From: a virus
Virus record (IMG/VR): IMGVR_UViG_3300038470_000079
Coordinates: 1 to 59,854 of that record
Reading direction: 5' to 3' (one strand)
DNA length: 59,854 bases
Numbering within the stretch: the first letter of the stretch is position 1; every line of letters begins with the position of its first letter. Shown here in pieces: positions 34,092 through 42,535 of this stretch. Position numbers and translations under genes: made by a program. The notes beneath the pieces are model-generated. The model was not told the origin of the DNA and ran no database searches. It saw only the letters and a program-made list of their open reading frames with translations.

Positions 34092-35105
34092 TCAGCGGCG
34101 GGAGGTGGCGGCGAATTTCAACTTCAGGCGCTTGTCGAACTCAGCAGCTTCTTCCTTGGTGACATACCCTCTCTGACCAGGCTTGATGGTGGCCTTGCGT
34201 TTGGTGAAGTCGCGGATCTCCTTCTCGGTCGGGACCGTGAGGGCCCCACCGGGAGGTGTCGGCGGCGTGTCATCGCCACCGGGGGATCCGTCACCGTGCG
34301 GCAGCACCGGCGGGTCGGCCACTGGCGGGGGCGCGGTCTCGTTCTTGAATCGGCCGAACATCTTCGCCACCGCAGCGGCGTTTCCGTTCTTGTGATGCCG
34401 ATCCAGGGTCCGTTGACGTTGCTCGCTGGTGTCCTCGTCGGTCACGGCAAGCCACTCCAGCCACTCCGTTTGCGCGTTGATCACGGCCCAGTCCGGCACC
34501 AGCTCCGTGAGCCGGGTGACGAACCTGGATTCCTGTTCTTCCTGGACGCGCTGCGCTTCGGCGGTGCGCTGGTCCTGCAGGGGTTTGACCTGCTGGTTGA
34601 TCAGCGCCTGCGCTTCCTCGCGCGCGACTTTCAGAACCGGATTCACGATCGTGCGCAGCTGGTCTTCACCGAACTTCTCGATCTGCTCGGCTGTGAACAG
34701 CTTCGTCAGATCCATGGCCGGTGCGGGCTGCTGGGCCTGCAGCAAGCGAACCTGCTCCTGCAGCGTGGTCAGCTCCTGGTGCAGTCGGTCGCGTTCGGCT
34801 GCCCACCGGGCCCTGTCCGCAGCGAGCGTGCCTTCGACCGTCTTGAAGCGGTTCCGCCAATAGATGGGGTCCTGCTCACGTGGGTCGGGCGCATTCGACG
34901 AACCGGCCGGGGCAGCGGGCGCGGGGCCTGCTGGCGGTCCTGGAGGGGTCGGGCTCGCGGCAGCGCCGGCTGGATCGGCCGGGGCGGCGGCGGGGGCCGC
35001 GGAAGCTGGCTTACCGTTGGCGTCGATCCGGGCCTGGATGGCCTGGCCACGACGGATCACGGCGCGCGGCAGCTGCGTTTCGTTCGAGGCTCCTGAAGCC
35101 TGCAT
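34092..35105 (-). CDS. Scaffolding protein
   Basis: This 337-residue protein has a disordered Ala/Pro-rich start and a long coiled coil (LAADRARWAAERDRLHQELT). A helical core and a basic C-terminal end (FDKRLKLKFAATSRR) follow, the usual coat-binding tail of scaffolds. It sits directly before the coat gene. It directs procapsid assembly and should be absent from mature virions. Confidence 0.85.
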   Translation of the reverse strand: MQASGASNETQLPRAVIRRGQAIQARIDANGKPASAAPAAAPADPAGAAASPTPPGPPAGPAPAAPAGSSNAPDPREQDPIYWRNRFKTVEGTLAADRARWAAERDRLHQELTTLQEQVRLLQAQQPAPAMDLTKLFTAEQIEKFGEDQLRTIVNPVLKVAREEAQALINQQVKPLQDQRTAEAQRVQEEQESRFVTRLTELVPDWAVINAQTEWLEWLAVTDEDTSEQRQRTLDRHHKNGNAAAVAKMFGRFKNETAPPPVADPPVLPHGDGSPGGDDTPPTPPGGALTVPTEKEIRDFTKRKATIKPGQRGYVTKEEAAEFDKRLKLKFAATSRR

Positions 35106-35139
35106 CTTTCGTCTCCACGGTCCGGCTTTACCCGGGCAC

Positions 35140-35394
35140 CTAGACAGTCAGCGCAGCCTGCCTGACGGGGCGCGGGCTGCTCCTTGCCACGGTGGACTGC
35201 TTGGTGAGCAGATCGATCAGCCTGTCAAGCTGCTGGGCCTTGCCTTGGGCCACGAAGAGGTCCTCTCCCCGTACCTGGCGCAGCATCGCGTTCACCTCAG
35301 CCACCTCGGCATTCAGAATCTGCAACAGCGCGGCACAGTCCGGTGATTTCGAGAATCGCGCCAGGAATGCGACTTGATCGCTGCTCAGACTCAT
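35140..35394 (-). CDS. Small helical protein between portal and scaffold
   Basis: The 84-residue product is helical (LSSDQVAFLARFSKSPDCAA, LFVAQGKAQQLDRLIDLL) with a basic end. ATG 35394 lacks a clear ribosome site. A DnaA-box-like array lies just upstream. Many phages carry a comparable small gene between portal and scaffold. Its role is unknown. Confidence 0.65.
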   Translation of the reverse strand: MSLSSDQVAFLARFSKSPDCAALLQILNAEVAEVNAMLRQVRGEDLFVAQGKAQQLDRLIDLLTKQSTVARSSPRPVRQAALTV

Positions 35395-35403
35395 CGAGCC
35401 GGA

Positions 35404-35434
35404 TTATGCACAGGTTGTGCACAACTTGTCCACA
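35404..35434. promoter_or_regulatory. Array of three DnaA-box-like sites
   Basis: TTATGCACA (35404), TTGTGCACA (35415) and TTGTCCACA (35426) lie in direct orientation at exact 11-bp steps. The first fits the DnaA consensus TTATNCACA. The others differ at one position. The first 21 bases match the array at 37712 with one difference. It occupies the portal-to-35394 gap. Confidence 0.6.
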
Positions 35435-35437
35435 AGG

Positions 35438-37702
35438 CTACGCGGGCTGGGCCTTGGGCTCTTTGCCCGGTGCTGTTTGCGGTTTGAGCGCGCTGCTCAC
35501 TGCGTCACGTACCAGGTCGTGCATGAACTGACGATCCTGCGAAGATGCTTCGCGTGCTGCGATCGCGCCCTCCTTGCCCTGCACCTTGGCATTCTCGATC
35601 TGCAGCTGCTTCTCCAGCATCGCGTCTTGCGACTGCGCGGCTGCGGCCGCCTGCTTCTCGATCTCCTCGTCGCTGGGCACCACCGCGTCCACGTCGAGCT
35701 CCATCGCGCCGGCCACCTCGCGCAGCAGCGCCGCGCGGTACTTGCCGCCGATGATCGCTGCGTCGATCGGGTTGGCCGTCATGCCCAGGAAGTTCGTGCG
35801 GCGGGCCTGCGCCGACTCCTTGATGAGGATCGCCGCGGCGCCACGCGGCACCACGATGTTGTCGCCCTTGATGCTCGGGTCGGGGTTGTAGAGCATCTCG
35901 TTGATGAACTGGTCCTCGACGTTCGGCGCCGTGACGTTCGTGTCCACGTTGCTGATCGAACGACGCAGACCCTTGGCCGCGTTGTTCATCAGCGTGTGCA
36001 GGCCGGAGGCCGTGTCGGCGCTGCCGCCGGCGCGCTCGTTGCCGTAGGTGTAGCGTGGGATGCCCGTCGAATCGTCGGCCTTGATCTCCCACTTCTCGTA
36101 CACCGCCATCAGGTTGGCGCTGTTGTCGTTGGGCTGGAAGAAGCCCACGCCGGGGTTCACACCTTGCGTCGGGTCGCTCTTGAGCTGCCAGATCTTCCAC
36201 GGGAACATCGACAGCGAGTCTTCGCCATCGGCCAGGCGGTCGTTGTGCACCCAGGCCTGCGGGCCGCTGGCGATGCTCAGGTTGTCGGCCTGCGCACTCG
36301 CGGCCGCGTTGCACATCTTCTGCGGCGTGCTCGCGAGGTTGGGAATGCTGCGGCCCCAGAAGGCGCCAGGCACCGCGTCGTAGCAGGCCTTGCGGTACGG
36401 GCGGCGGCCCAGCGGGTTCGGGTTCAGCGCCGCATACAGCACGTAGTGGCCGCAGACCACCACGTTGCACTCGTAGTCGCGCGTCTCCTCCAGGTCTTCC
36501 TTCACCCCCCAGGACATCAACTTCCAGCCCGGCACCGAGCCCCAGTAACTCAGGGCGTCGATGAGCCCCGGCTGGGTGAGCTGCATGTAGGTGGTCTCTT
36601 GCTCCAGGCGCTGGCGCTCGGACTCGGTCCACAGCCAGCCTTCCAGGTGGCCTTCGCTGTAGTCGCGCAGCGCGCCGTCGATCTCGTCGTCCTTGTACCC
36701 GGGCAGGCCCTTCAGGTTGAAGAGCTCGCCGCGGGTGTAGCGCAGGCGCTCGATCACATCGCCGCGCTGCGGCGTGTCGGTACCCGAAGACGGGTAGAAG
36801 TCGAAGGGACTGACGCGCTTCCACGTGGGCACCGCCACCGTCTTCACCTCGGGGGTGAAGGACTTGGTCTTGCCCCACTTCAGGATCGTGCGGCGCTCGT
36901 AGATCGGACCCTTCAGGATCGCGGCCGGGTAGGTGACGAAGTCCTCGATGAACTCGTCCATCGCCTGGAAGTAGCCACCTTGGACCATGCGGTCATCGAT
37001 GACCTTCTCCATGCGCAGCGCACGCTTCGCGGCCGCACGCTCCATCTCCTTCTCGGCTTCGTCGCGCAGCTTCTCGCCGATCTCGGCGACGTTCTGCTTG
37101 AACTCGTCGCTCGGCGTGACGCCGCCACCGGCCTCGGCGGCCTTGAGCATCACCTCCTTGGCCATCGTCATCGCCTTGACGACGATAGTTTTCTTCAATT
37201 CGAACGGCAGATCCGGTAGTGGCGTCGGTTCCAGACCCCACGGCCGCTCGCCCACAGGCAGCAGGATGTCGCGGATCCAGGCGCTGGCCGCGCGGCACTT
37301 CACCTCGGTGAGCGGCGCCCAGACGATGTTGCCGCCGCCTTCCTGCTGCAGCTGCGCCAGCTCGGCCGGGCTGTAGATGCCGCGGCGCGCCCGCAGGTCG
37401 GCCAGCAGCTGCAGGTCGATCCGCTCCTTGATCAGCTTGTTGCGCGCCCACACCAGGCGCACGTGGCCGGCCAGCGACGACTCGGCCTGCGCGTCATCGA
37501 TGGCCGTGGGCTCGGGCTGGGCGAGGCTCTCCTCGCGCTCCAGCACCTCCTGCAGGCCCATGCGCTGCACCAGTGGATTGCCGCCGGCATTGGCCTGCTT
37601 GTCCGTCTGCGGCGTGGTGCCAGCAGGCGGGCCCGGGGGCGCCGGCTTGAAGCGGGAACCACCGGAACGCGGGTCGAAGGAACGCTGCAGCCCTGTTGCC
37701 AT
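35438..37702 (-). CDS. Portal protein
   Basis: The 754-residue protein follows the terminase genes and precedes scaffold and coat. Its composition and motifs match podovirus portals: ARNKLIKERIDLQLLADLRA, VKCRAASAWIRDILLP, a clip region (DFYPSSGTDTPQRGDVIERL), NPNPLGRRPYRKACYD and a helical, Gln-rich barrel end (ASSQDRQFMHDLVRDAVSSA). It forms the dodecameric DNA entry ring. ATG 37702 has no strong ribosome site and sits beside a DnaA-box-like array. Confidence 0.9.
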   Translation of the reverse strand: MATGLQRSFDPRSGGSRFKPAPPGPPAGTTPQTDKQANAGGNPLVQRMGLQEVLEREESLAQPEPTAIDDAQAESSLAGHVRLVWARNKLIKERIDLQLLADLRARRGIYSPAELAQLQQEGGGNIVWAPLTEVKCRAASAWIRDILLPVGERPWGLEPTPLPDLPFELKKTIVVKAMTMAKEVMLKAAEAGGGVTPSDEFKQNVAEIGEKLRDEAEKEMERAAAKRALRMEKVIDDRMVQGGYFQAMDEFIEDFVTYPAAILKGPIYERRTILKWGKTKSFTPEVKTVAVPTWKRVSPFDFYPSSGTDTPQRGDVIERLRYTRGELFNLKGLPGYKDDEIDGALRDYSEGHLEGWLWTESERQRLEQETTYMQLTQPGLIDALSYWGSVPGWKLMSWGVKEDLEETRDYECNVVVCGHYVLYAALNPNPLGRRPYRKACYDAVPGAFWGRSIPNLASTPQKMCNAAASAQADNLSIASGPQAWVHNDRLADGEDSLSMFPWKIWQLKSDPTQGVNPGVGFFQPNDNSANLMAVYEKWEIKADDSTGIPRYTYGNERAGGSADTASGLHTLMNNAAKGLRRSISNVDTNVTAPNVEDQFINEMLYNPDPSIKGDNIVVPRGAAAILIKESAQARRTNFLGMTANPIDAAIIGGKYRAALLREVAGAMELDVDAVVPSDEEIEKQAAAAAQSQDAMLEKQLQIENAKVQGKEGAIAAREASSQDRQFMHDLVRDAVSSALKPQTAPGKEPKAQPA

Positions 37703-37711
37703 GGGCCTACA

Positions 37712-37749
37712 TTATCCACAGGTTGTGCACAAGATGGAAATTGTGCACC
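37712..37749. promoter_or_regulatory. Second array of DnaA-box-like sites
   Basis: TTATCCACA (37712, the strongest E. coli-type DnaA box), TTGTGCACA (37723) and TTGTGCACC (37741) lie in direct orientation, 11 and 18 bp apart. The array sits 10 bases upstream of the portal start. A minus-strand terminator lies on its other side, so the array separates two transcription units. Confidence 0.6.
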
Positions 37750-37753
37750 GCAA

Positions 37754-37783
37754 AAACAAGAACCCCGCCTCTTGGGCGGGGTT
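37754..37783 (-). terminator. Rho-independent terminator before the portal gene
   Basis: AACCCCGCC (37761-37769) and GGCGGGGTT (37775-37783) form a perfect 9-bp stem. On the minus strand it is followed by CTTGTTTTTG. Leftward transcripts from the terminase genes would end here. Portal transcription then needs a new start, probably within the DnaA-box array region. Confidence 0.8.
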
Positions 37784-37855
37784 CAGGGCCGGAGGTAGCG
37801 AGTCCCCGGCAAGCGGGAGGAGAGCAATGACCCCTTGCGAGGTGACCGCAGTCTA

Positions 37856-38236
37856 TCACGGCTCCGGCGTGGTCACACCGGCGCTGCGCAGCGCGGTGCT
37901 CAGGTCCAGCAGTTCCTGCCGCTGGTGCGGCGGCAGCGCCAGGTCGCACGCCATGATTTCGAGGCAGTCGAGCATCACCTCCGGTGACCAGCCCTGATGG
38001 TAGGCCCGCTGCACCGCGCGCTGCACCGCCGTGCTGGCCCGGCAGAAGGCGTCGCAGAAGGCCGGCGTGGCGGCCACCACCTGCTCGTCCACGCCGGGCG
38101 TGGCCAGCTGGATGCCGGTGGGTGTGGGCCACGGGTAGGCCACAGGCGGCCAAGAAGCACCGAATTCCGAGGTGACCAGCACCTCCGGCGTCGGTAGCAG
38201 TTCGGGTTGAACGGGCTGAGTGGTCGTTTCCATCAT
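37856..38236 (-). CDS. Small protein after terminase, unknown
   Basis: ATG 38236 overlaps the terminase TGA by 4 bases, giving 126 residues. The first half is Pro/Thr-rich (TTQPVQPELLPTPEVLVTSE). The second is helical with cysteines (PAFCDAFCRASTAVQRAVQR, VMLDCLEIMACDLALPPHQR). No motif is recognised. A role in packaging or head completion is possible from position only. Confidence 0.6.
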   Translation of the reverse strand: MMETTTQPVQPELLPTPEVLVTSEFGASWPPVAYPWPTPTGIQLATPGVDEQVVAATPAFCDAFCRASTAVQRAVQRAYHQGWSPEVMLDCLEIMACDLALPPHQRQELLDLSTALRSAGVTTPEP

Positions 38237-39834
38237 TGGCTCCTGCTCCAGACGACGGTGCGCCGTCGCACCGGGCGCGCCTTTGCGGTGGTGACCTTGC
38301 GGTCGATGAGTTCGGGCACGAAGGTCAGGGCCAGCGAGTCCGCGCGGTCGGGCGACTTGATGCCGTTCTTCTTCGCGTCCTTCTTGCTCTGCAGCTGGAT
38401 GCGAAAGCGCCCGTCGTAGCCGTAGTCCAGGCTCGTGAGCTGGTCGGCGAGGTCGTCCTCGTCGGGGATCTGCCCGTGCTCCAGGAAGTCGCGCATCTTG
38501 CCCCAGCACTCGCTGCGCTGGTTGAAGTACTGCTTGTCGTCCTTCGCCGGCTGGCCCCACTGCACCGCGATCAGCGGCGGCAGGCCGGGCAGGCGCCGCA
38601 GCGTGCTGTCCAGGTCCGCGCCGTTGCCGATCGCGTCGTAGGCGATGCACGCGATGCCGCCTTCCTTGCGCACGAGTTCGAGCACGCGCCCGCCCAGGTC
38701 CACGCCGTCGTACCCGCTCAGCGCCACCTGGTACAGCACCTTGATGCCCTGGCGCAGCGTGATCACGCTGAAGTCGTCACCGAAGCGCGCCGGGTCGATC
38801 GCGAGGAACTTCTGGTGGTTGCGGTACACGTCCGGCGCGATGCGGCGGCGGCGGGCCTGCGTGACCAGTTCGGGCGAGATGAAGTTGCTGTAGCCGGCCC
38901 GCGGGAACATACCCTTCACGCGCACCCGCACGAAGTCGCTGTCCTCCCCATACTCGTCGATCCACGCCTGGATCTGCTTCTTGTTGCTGAAGCGCACGTC
39001 GCGGCTGTCGACCCGACCGGCGTGGTTGGCGCGCGGCTGCGTGCAGTTCTTGTGGAAGCGGCCGGTCGTGCGCGTGCCGTTGCCGTAGCGTAGCCAGATG
39101 ATCTGCGTCTTCGCGTCGGTCAGCGCACCTTCGGTCACCTCCCAGATCGAGTCGTCGATGGCCGAGGCCTCGTCGAAGATCACCACGATGCGCTTGCCCT
39201 GGTTGTGCATGCCGGCGAAGGCTTCCGTGCGCTCCTTGGACCACGGGATCTGGTCGATGCGCCAGGACTTCTCGCGCTCCTTGTCGCCTGCGATGTAGAT
39301 GGCCGTGGCGGTGAGGGTGAAGAGGTGCTTGGCGATGAACAGCTGATACCACTTCGCGAGTTCGGCCCAGGTCTTCGTGCGCAGCTGCGTGTCCGTGTTG
39401 GCCGTCACCACGCCGCGCGTGTCCTCGAAGGTGCTGATGCCCCAGAGGATGGCCCAGGCCACCTCGGCGGACTTGCCCACGCCGTGCCCGGCCGAGATGT
39501 CCTCCTGCACCACGCAGCCCTCGGTGCCACCCGCGGCCAGCTGCTTGCTGATCCGGTCCTGCTGGTCCTTCTGCCACTGCTCGGGCCCGTCCCAGTGCTC
39601 CAGCACCGTGCCTTCCTTGCCCCACGGGAAGGCCCAGAGCACGAAGCCGTGGAAGTCGCTCTCGAAGCTGGCCAGGTCGGCGAACAGCTCGGCCATGGGC
39701 GTGCCCTGCAGGGCCGCCAGCGTGCTGCGCCCGGCATGCGCTGGCACGGCCGGGTGCGGCGGCTGGGTGCTGTCGATGATCCGCCGCGGCAGCGGCGTCA
39801 CCCCGGCACGATCGGCGGCGGATACCTGACTCAC
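38233..39834 (-). CDS. terL: Terminase large subunit
   Basis: The 533-residue packaging motor has Walker A SAGHGVGKSAEVAW (about 113-126) and Walker B IVVIFDEASAIDD (about 215-227). An RNase H-fold nuclease domain follows, with FLAIDPARFGDDFSV, IAYDAIGNGADL and SPDRADSLALTF. It cuts and pumps DNA into the procapsid through the portal. It starts at GTG 39834 (GTGA overlap with the small subunit). Confidence 0.94.
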   Translation of the reverse strand: MSQVSAADRAGVTPLPRRIIDSTQPPHPAVPAHAGRSTLAALQGTPMAELFADLASFESDFHGFVLWAFPWGKEGTVLEHWDGPEQWQKDQQDRISKQLAAGGTEGCVVQEDISAGHGVGKSAEVAWAILWGISTFEDTRGVVTANTDTQLRTKTWAELAKWYQLFIAKHLFTLTATAIYIAGDKEREKSWRIDQIPWSKERTEAFAGMHNQGKRIVVIFDEASAIDDSIWEVTEGALTDAKTQIIWLRYGNGTRTTGRFHKNCTQPRANHAGRVDSRDVRFSNKKQIQAWIDEYGEDSDFVRVRVKGMFPRAGYSNFISPELVTQARRRRIAPDVYRNHQKFLAIDPARFGDDFSVITLRQGIKVLYQVALSGYDGVDLGGRVLELVRKEGGIACIAYDAIGNGADLDSTLRRLPGLPPLIAVQWGQPAKDDKQYFNQRSECWGKMRDFLEHGQIPDEDDLADQLTSLDYGYDGRFRIQLQSKKDAKKNGIKSPDRADSLALTFVPELIDRKVTTAKARPVRRRTVVWSRSQ

Positions 39835-40499
39835 CAGAGCTGCTCGGCCGGTTCGGGCGCCGCCACCGCGGCGGCGGGTGCTGGCGGCGCGGGCCGCGGC
39901 GTCACGTCCACCACGTCGCCGGCCGAGTCAGCCGGCCCGGTCGGGCCCGCCTGGCGCCGGCGGCGCGCTTCCGCCAGGGCGCTGGCCAAGGCGCTGGCCA
40001 GGGCGTTCACACCGGTCTCACCCTCGTCGCCCACCAGCTTGAAGTGCTTGGCCAGGATGCCCAGGGCGGCCATCTTGTCGTAGGTGCGGATCTTCTTCAC
40101 CGTGACCGGTTCAGCGTTCTCGCCCTTGCCTTCCCAGCGCGTCTCGACATCGATCGAGGAGATCCGTGCGGCCGCGTCCGCGTCCCAGTCCTGGACCGGC
40201 AGCAGGTTGCCGTTCTCGTCGAACACGTCGCGGATGTCGCCGAAGGCGATGCGGCCGAGTTCGATCATCGTGCGCCGGGCCGAGATCCCTGCGGCGGCGT
40301 GGTGCTGCTCCATGAGCTCGCGCACGCGGCGCTGCACGTCGGGCAGGTTGAACGCGTAGTAGAAGTTCTGCTTGGCGATGCCCACCTGCGCTGCCGCCGC
40401 GGCGCGGCTGAAGCCGCAGTTCACGTAGGCGTGGGCCAGCGCCTCGTGCCGGGGGTCCGCGCACGGGGTGCCGGTGAAGGCCTGCAGTGCCTGGGTCAT
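39831..40499 (-). CDS. terS: Terminase small subunit
   Basis: This 222-residue protein has an N-terminal helix-turn-helix (YVNCGFSRAAAAAQVGIAKQ) and a middle helical region (VQRRVRELMEQHHAAAGI). A beta-strand part (RISSIDVETRWEGKGE) and a disordered Ala/Pro tail ending EQLW follow. It recognises the packaging site and recruits the large subunit, whose GTG overlaps its stop. ATG 40499 is the first in-frame start. Confidence 0.85.
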   Translation of the reverse strand: MTQALQAFTGTPCADPRHEALAHAYVNCGFSRAAAAAQVGIAKQNFYYAFNLPDVQRRVRELMEQHHAAAGISARRTMIELGRIAFGDIRDVFDENGNLLPVQDWDADAAARISSIDVETRWEGKGENAEPVTVKKIRTYDKMAALGILAKHFKLVGDEGETGVNALASALASALAEARRRRQAGPTGPADSAGDVVDVTPRPAPPAPAAAVAAPEPAEQLW

Positions 40500-40502
40500 G
40501 GA

Positions 40503-40637
40503 TCAGTGCTTCGGGAAGTGGCCGCGCAGTTGGGCCATGACGATCGGGGTCCACCGACCTCGGATGTAGACCCGTTCGCGGAAGAAAAAGCGTCCGGCAG
40601 CGCTGGGCCACGTGTCGAAGGAGAGCCAAGGGATCAT
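40503..40637 (-). CDS. Very small protein before terS
   Basis: A 44-residue frame from ATG 40637 (MIPWLSFDTWPSAAGRFFF...) ends 3 bases before the terS start. It is aromatic-rich and basic at the end. The ribosome site is weak. An alternative start 96 bases upstream would cross the low-complexity stretch and looks less likely. Kept as tentative. Confidence 0.4.
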   Translation of the reverse strand: MIPWLSFDTWPSAAGRFFFRERVYIRGRWTPIVMAQLRGHFPKH

Positions 40638-40735
40638 GGTTCGCGGTTCAAGGATTCGGGATTCAAGGGTTCGGGATCGCGGTTCAGGGTTTGTTGCTGA
40701 AAAATCGAAATTCAGAAAACGCAAAATTTTCAAAA
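40638..40735. repeat. Low-complexity degenerate repeat tract
   Basis: Short units of the form GGTTC/GGATTC/GGGATT recur several times at 40638-40690. An A+T-rich stretch (GCAAAATTTTCAAAAATCAC) follows, very unlike the GC-rich surroundings. It lies upstream of terS and is a plausible location for the packaging site or the late promoter. No clear promoter boxes are seen. Confidence 0.5.
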
Positions 40736-40799
40736 ATCACGATTCCGTTGCTCCGTGGGTGGAGGAGCAGGAGGGGGTATGGCCCCCTCTGGCCAGCGA

Positions 40800-40997
40800 C
40801 TACTCCCCCGGGTACCCCCGGGCCTTGTTCATGAAGTGCTTCTTGGCCGCCGGCGCAGCCGCAACCGCACGCCGAGCTCGATCCAGGCCCGTGCGCTCGC
40901 TGCCCTGCAGCGTGGTCGTGACCCCCGTGGCCTGGGCACGGAATCGCTCGGGCGGGATCGCGTCGGGGCGGTGGGTCATGCTTGATGGTGGTTTCAT
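40800..40997 (-). CDS. Small basic protein, first gene of the late block
   Basis: This 65-residue frame starts at ATG 40997 with AGGA seven bases upstream. The chain is basic and helical in its second half (GLDRARRAVAAAPAAKKHFM). It could be a DNA-binding or head-associated protein. Overlapping frames on the same strand are longer but look non-coding. Confidence 0.5.
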   Translation of the reverse strand: MKPPSSMTHRPDAIPPERFRAQATGVTTTLQGSERTGLDRARRAVAAAPAAKKHFMNKARGYPGE

Positions 40998-41125
40998 GGG
41001 TGGTTCCTGATAGCGTGGGACTAAACCCGGAACTCCGGGCGGGTAACCACTTTCGATTCACGGCCCGTGGTTATTGGTTTGTTCCTCGGGCGCAACAGTT
41101 GACATATTAATCAATGACGCGGTTA

Positions 41126-41428
41126 TTACTGGATAACCCGCGGTGCAGCGATGGTCGCGAGTTCGTATTCGCGCTGCCAGTCGATCACGTGTTTGCGGAT
41201 CGCGGCGACCACACTAGGCCAGTTGACGCGCTCCGCGTCATCGCTGCGCCCCTCGCTCAGGCAGTTGTCCAGCAGGTGCGCAGCGGCCTTTTTGGCCAGC
41301 AGCATCGCGTCAACCCTGGGGTGCGGGTGTCTCCAGGCGGTCTGTTTGGTGGCGCCAGACGGGAATACGACACAAACGCCCCCGGCTGAGGGGTCATTAT
41401 TTGTCGCTTCGAGCCTGTAAATTCGCAC
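41126..41428 (-). CDS. Unknown protein between late and accessory blocks
   Basis: The 100-residue protein is read from GTG 41428 with AAGG eight bases upstream. It has a short strand region (RIYRLEATNNDP...VCVVFPSG) and then helices (RVDAMLLAKKAAAHLLDNCL, VNWPSVVAAIRKHVIDWQRE). A hairpin (41119-41141) covers its stop codon. It is transcribed away from an A+T-rich, dyad-containing region. Confidence 0.6.
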   Translation of the reverse strand: MRIYRLEATNNDPSAGGVCVVFPSGATKQTAWRHPHPRVDAMLLAKKAAAHLLDNCLSEGRSDDAERVNWPSVVAAIRKHVIDWQREYELATIAAPRVIQ

Positions 41429-41462
41429 TTTGTGACCTTAAAGGTTATCTAAGCAAGATTTA

Positions 41463-41496
41463 TGCTATTTTTAGCACAGTTCAATAGTTTTGAACT
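41463..41496. promoter_or_regulatory. A+T-rich region with two dyads, divergent control site
   Basis: TGCTA-TTTT-TAGCA (41463-41476) and AGTTCAA-TAGTT-TTGAACT (41478-41496) are perfect inverted repeats lying next to each other. A third nested dyad, ATAGTT-TTG-AACTAT, is offset by a few bases. They lie between the leftward 41126 gene and the rightward accessory block. An operator for a phage regulator is the simplest reading. The 41429-41665 gap holds no other gene I can support. Confidence 0.55.
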
Positions 41497-41665
41497 ATGG
41501 TTTGGGTGGTCGACTGATAATTTGCACGATAGCCTATCAAAGTATTGAATCACCGTCAAGCCGCAGTGCGATTACCTACACCCGGTGATGTTAGGGTTTG
41601 CGGGTTACGGCTCTTGGCACGCTACTCGCAATGTAGTTGGCATGCCTACCAATCACACCTAACCG

Positions 41666-41878
41666 ATGACCCCCTACACCGAAGCCATGGCCGCCAGCAA
41701 CGCAAGTGCTGCGGCTGCTGCACACACTGCTGATCGCATCTGCCTGCAGTACTGGGCTACCAGCGAAGGCCTGGATGTGATCCAGGTGGAGCGCACGCCC
41801 GAGGGCTATGGCGAGATCACGCAACTGCGCACCCTGCATCTGTGCGACCGTGCTAAGGCACTGGTCCGCGGGATGTGA
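41666..41878 (+). CDS. Small accessory protein, unknown
   Basis: This 70-residue frame starts at ATG 41666. After an Ala-rich helix (AMAASNASAAAAAHTADRIC) it has strands (LDVIQVERTPEGYGEITQLR) and a final helix. It is the first gene of the rightward accessory block. No clear ribosome site is seen. Confidence 0.5.
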   Translation: MTPYTEAMAASNASAAAAAHTADRICLQYWATSEGLDVIQVERTPEGYGEITQLRTLHLCDRAKALVRGM

Positions 41879-41912
41879 GCTGGATCGCGAATTCGTCTGA
41901 CCCGCCCGCACC

Positions 41913-42095
41913 ATGACCCGCAATCTGCTTGCTGACGTGCGCATCATGGCCATGCGCCATCCGCACCTAGCGGCAGTCACCTTGACCTTGCACAGCGGAT
42001 GCCGCTTTCGGCACGCGGTCTGGTACGTGCAAGGCCTGAGGCGTGCTCTCGCACGCGAACATCTGCAACGAATTAATGAGGCTTACGCGTCATGA
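41913..42095 (+). CDS. Small basic accessory protein
   Basis: The 60-residue product (ATG 41913) is basic and Arg/His-rich (MRHPHLAAVTLTLHSGCRFR). It overlaps the next start by 4 bases (ATGA). No motif is recognised. It is retained because of the coupling to 42092. Confidence 0.5.
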   Translation: MTRNLLADVRIMAMRHPHLAAVTLTLHSGCRFRHAVWYVQGLRRALAREHLQRINEAYAS

Positions 42096-42535
42096 CAACG
42101 ATCGACCCCCGCACGCTGCCGCCCATGCGACCGGTGCAGAAACTGACCCGCGATCAACGGTTCTTTTTCGACCACGCAGGGTATTCATACCCCGTCGGTA
42201 GCGACCCTGCGACCGGGCGCACCGCGTGCGCTTGTCGGCTCGCTGACGCAGAGGAAACGCTCTTGCAGGCCATGCGACGCGCTAACGTGGCGATGGTTTG
42301 GGAGCACGACGACATCGGCGCGCGGTATTACCGCAAGCGGCCAGAGGACACGCCCGACCACCGCATGGAGGGTAGCGACTGGCGCTACACGTGCGAGCTG
42401 GCTGCGATCGTGAACGGTGAGACCGTGCTAGCGTCCCTCGGTGCGGTGCTGGACGCGGACGCGAATTACCGGCGCGTCATCCGCGCGGAACTGGCCCTCG
42501 AATGCCTGGAACAACTGCAGGAGCTAGCGCAATGA
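42092..42535 (+). CDS. Accessory protein, unknown
   Basis: The 147-residue protein (ATG 42092) has an N-terminal segment RDQRFFFDHAGYSYPVGSDP with a Cys pair (CACRLADAEETLLQ). An acidic helical C-terminus follows. The FDHAGYSY...T-G-R-x-x-C-A pattern recalls small phage proteins of unknown function. It overlaps the next gene by 4 bases. Confidence 0.6.
   Translation: MTTIDPRTLPPMRPVQKLTRDQRFFFDHAGYSYPVGSDPATGRTACACRLADAEETLLQAMRRANVAMVWEHDDIGARYYRKRPEDTPDHRMEGSDWRYTCELAAIVNGETVLASLGAVLDADANYRRVIRAELALECLEQLQELAQ

Noticed and set aside
40684-41061. A 125-codon minus-strand frame over the late-block leader
   Set aside because: It crosses the low-complexity tract and the 40800-40997 frame, which has a better start and more plausible composition.
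41099-41128. A plus-strand promoter TTGACA-18-TTATTA
   Set aside because: It faces into the 3' end of a leftward gene with no rightward gene for over 500 bases. It may be chance or an antisense start, too weak to annotate.
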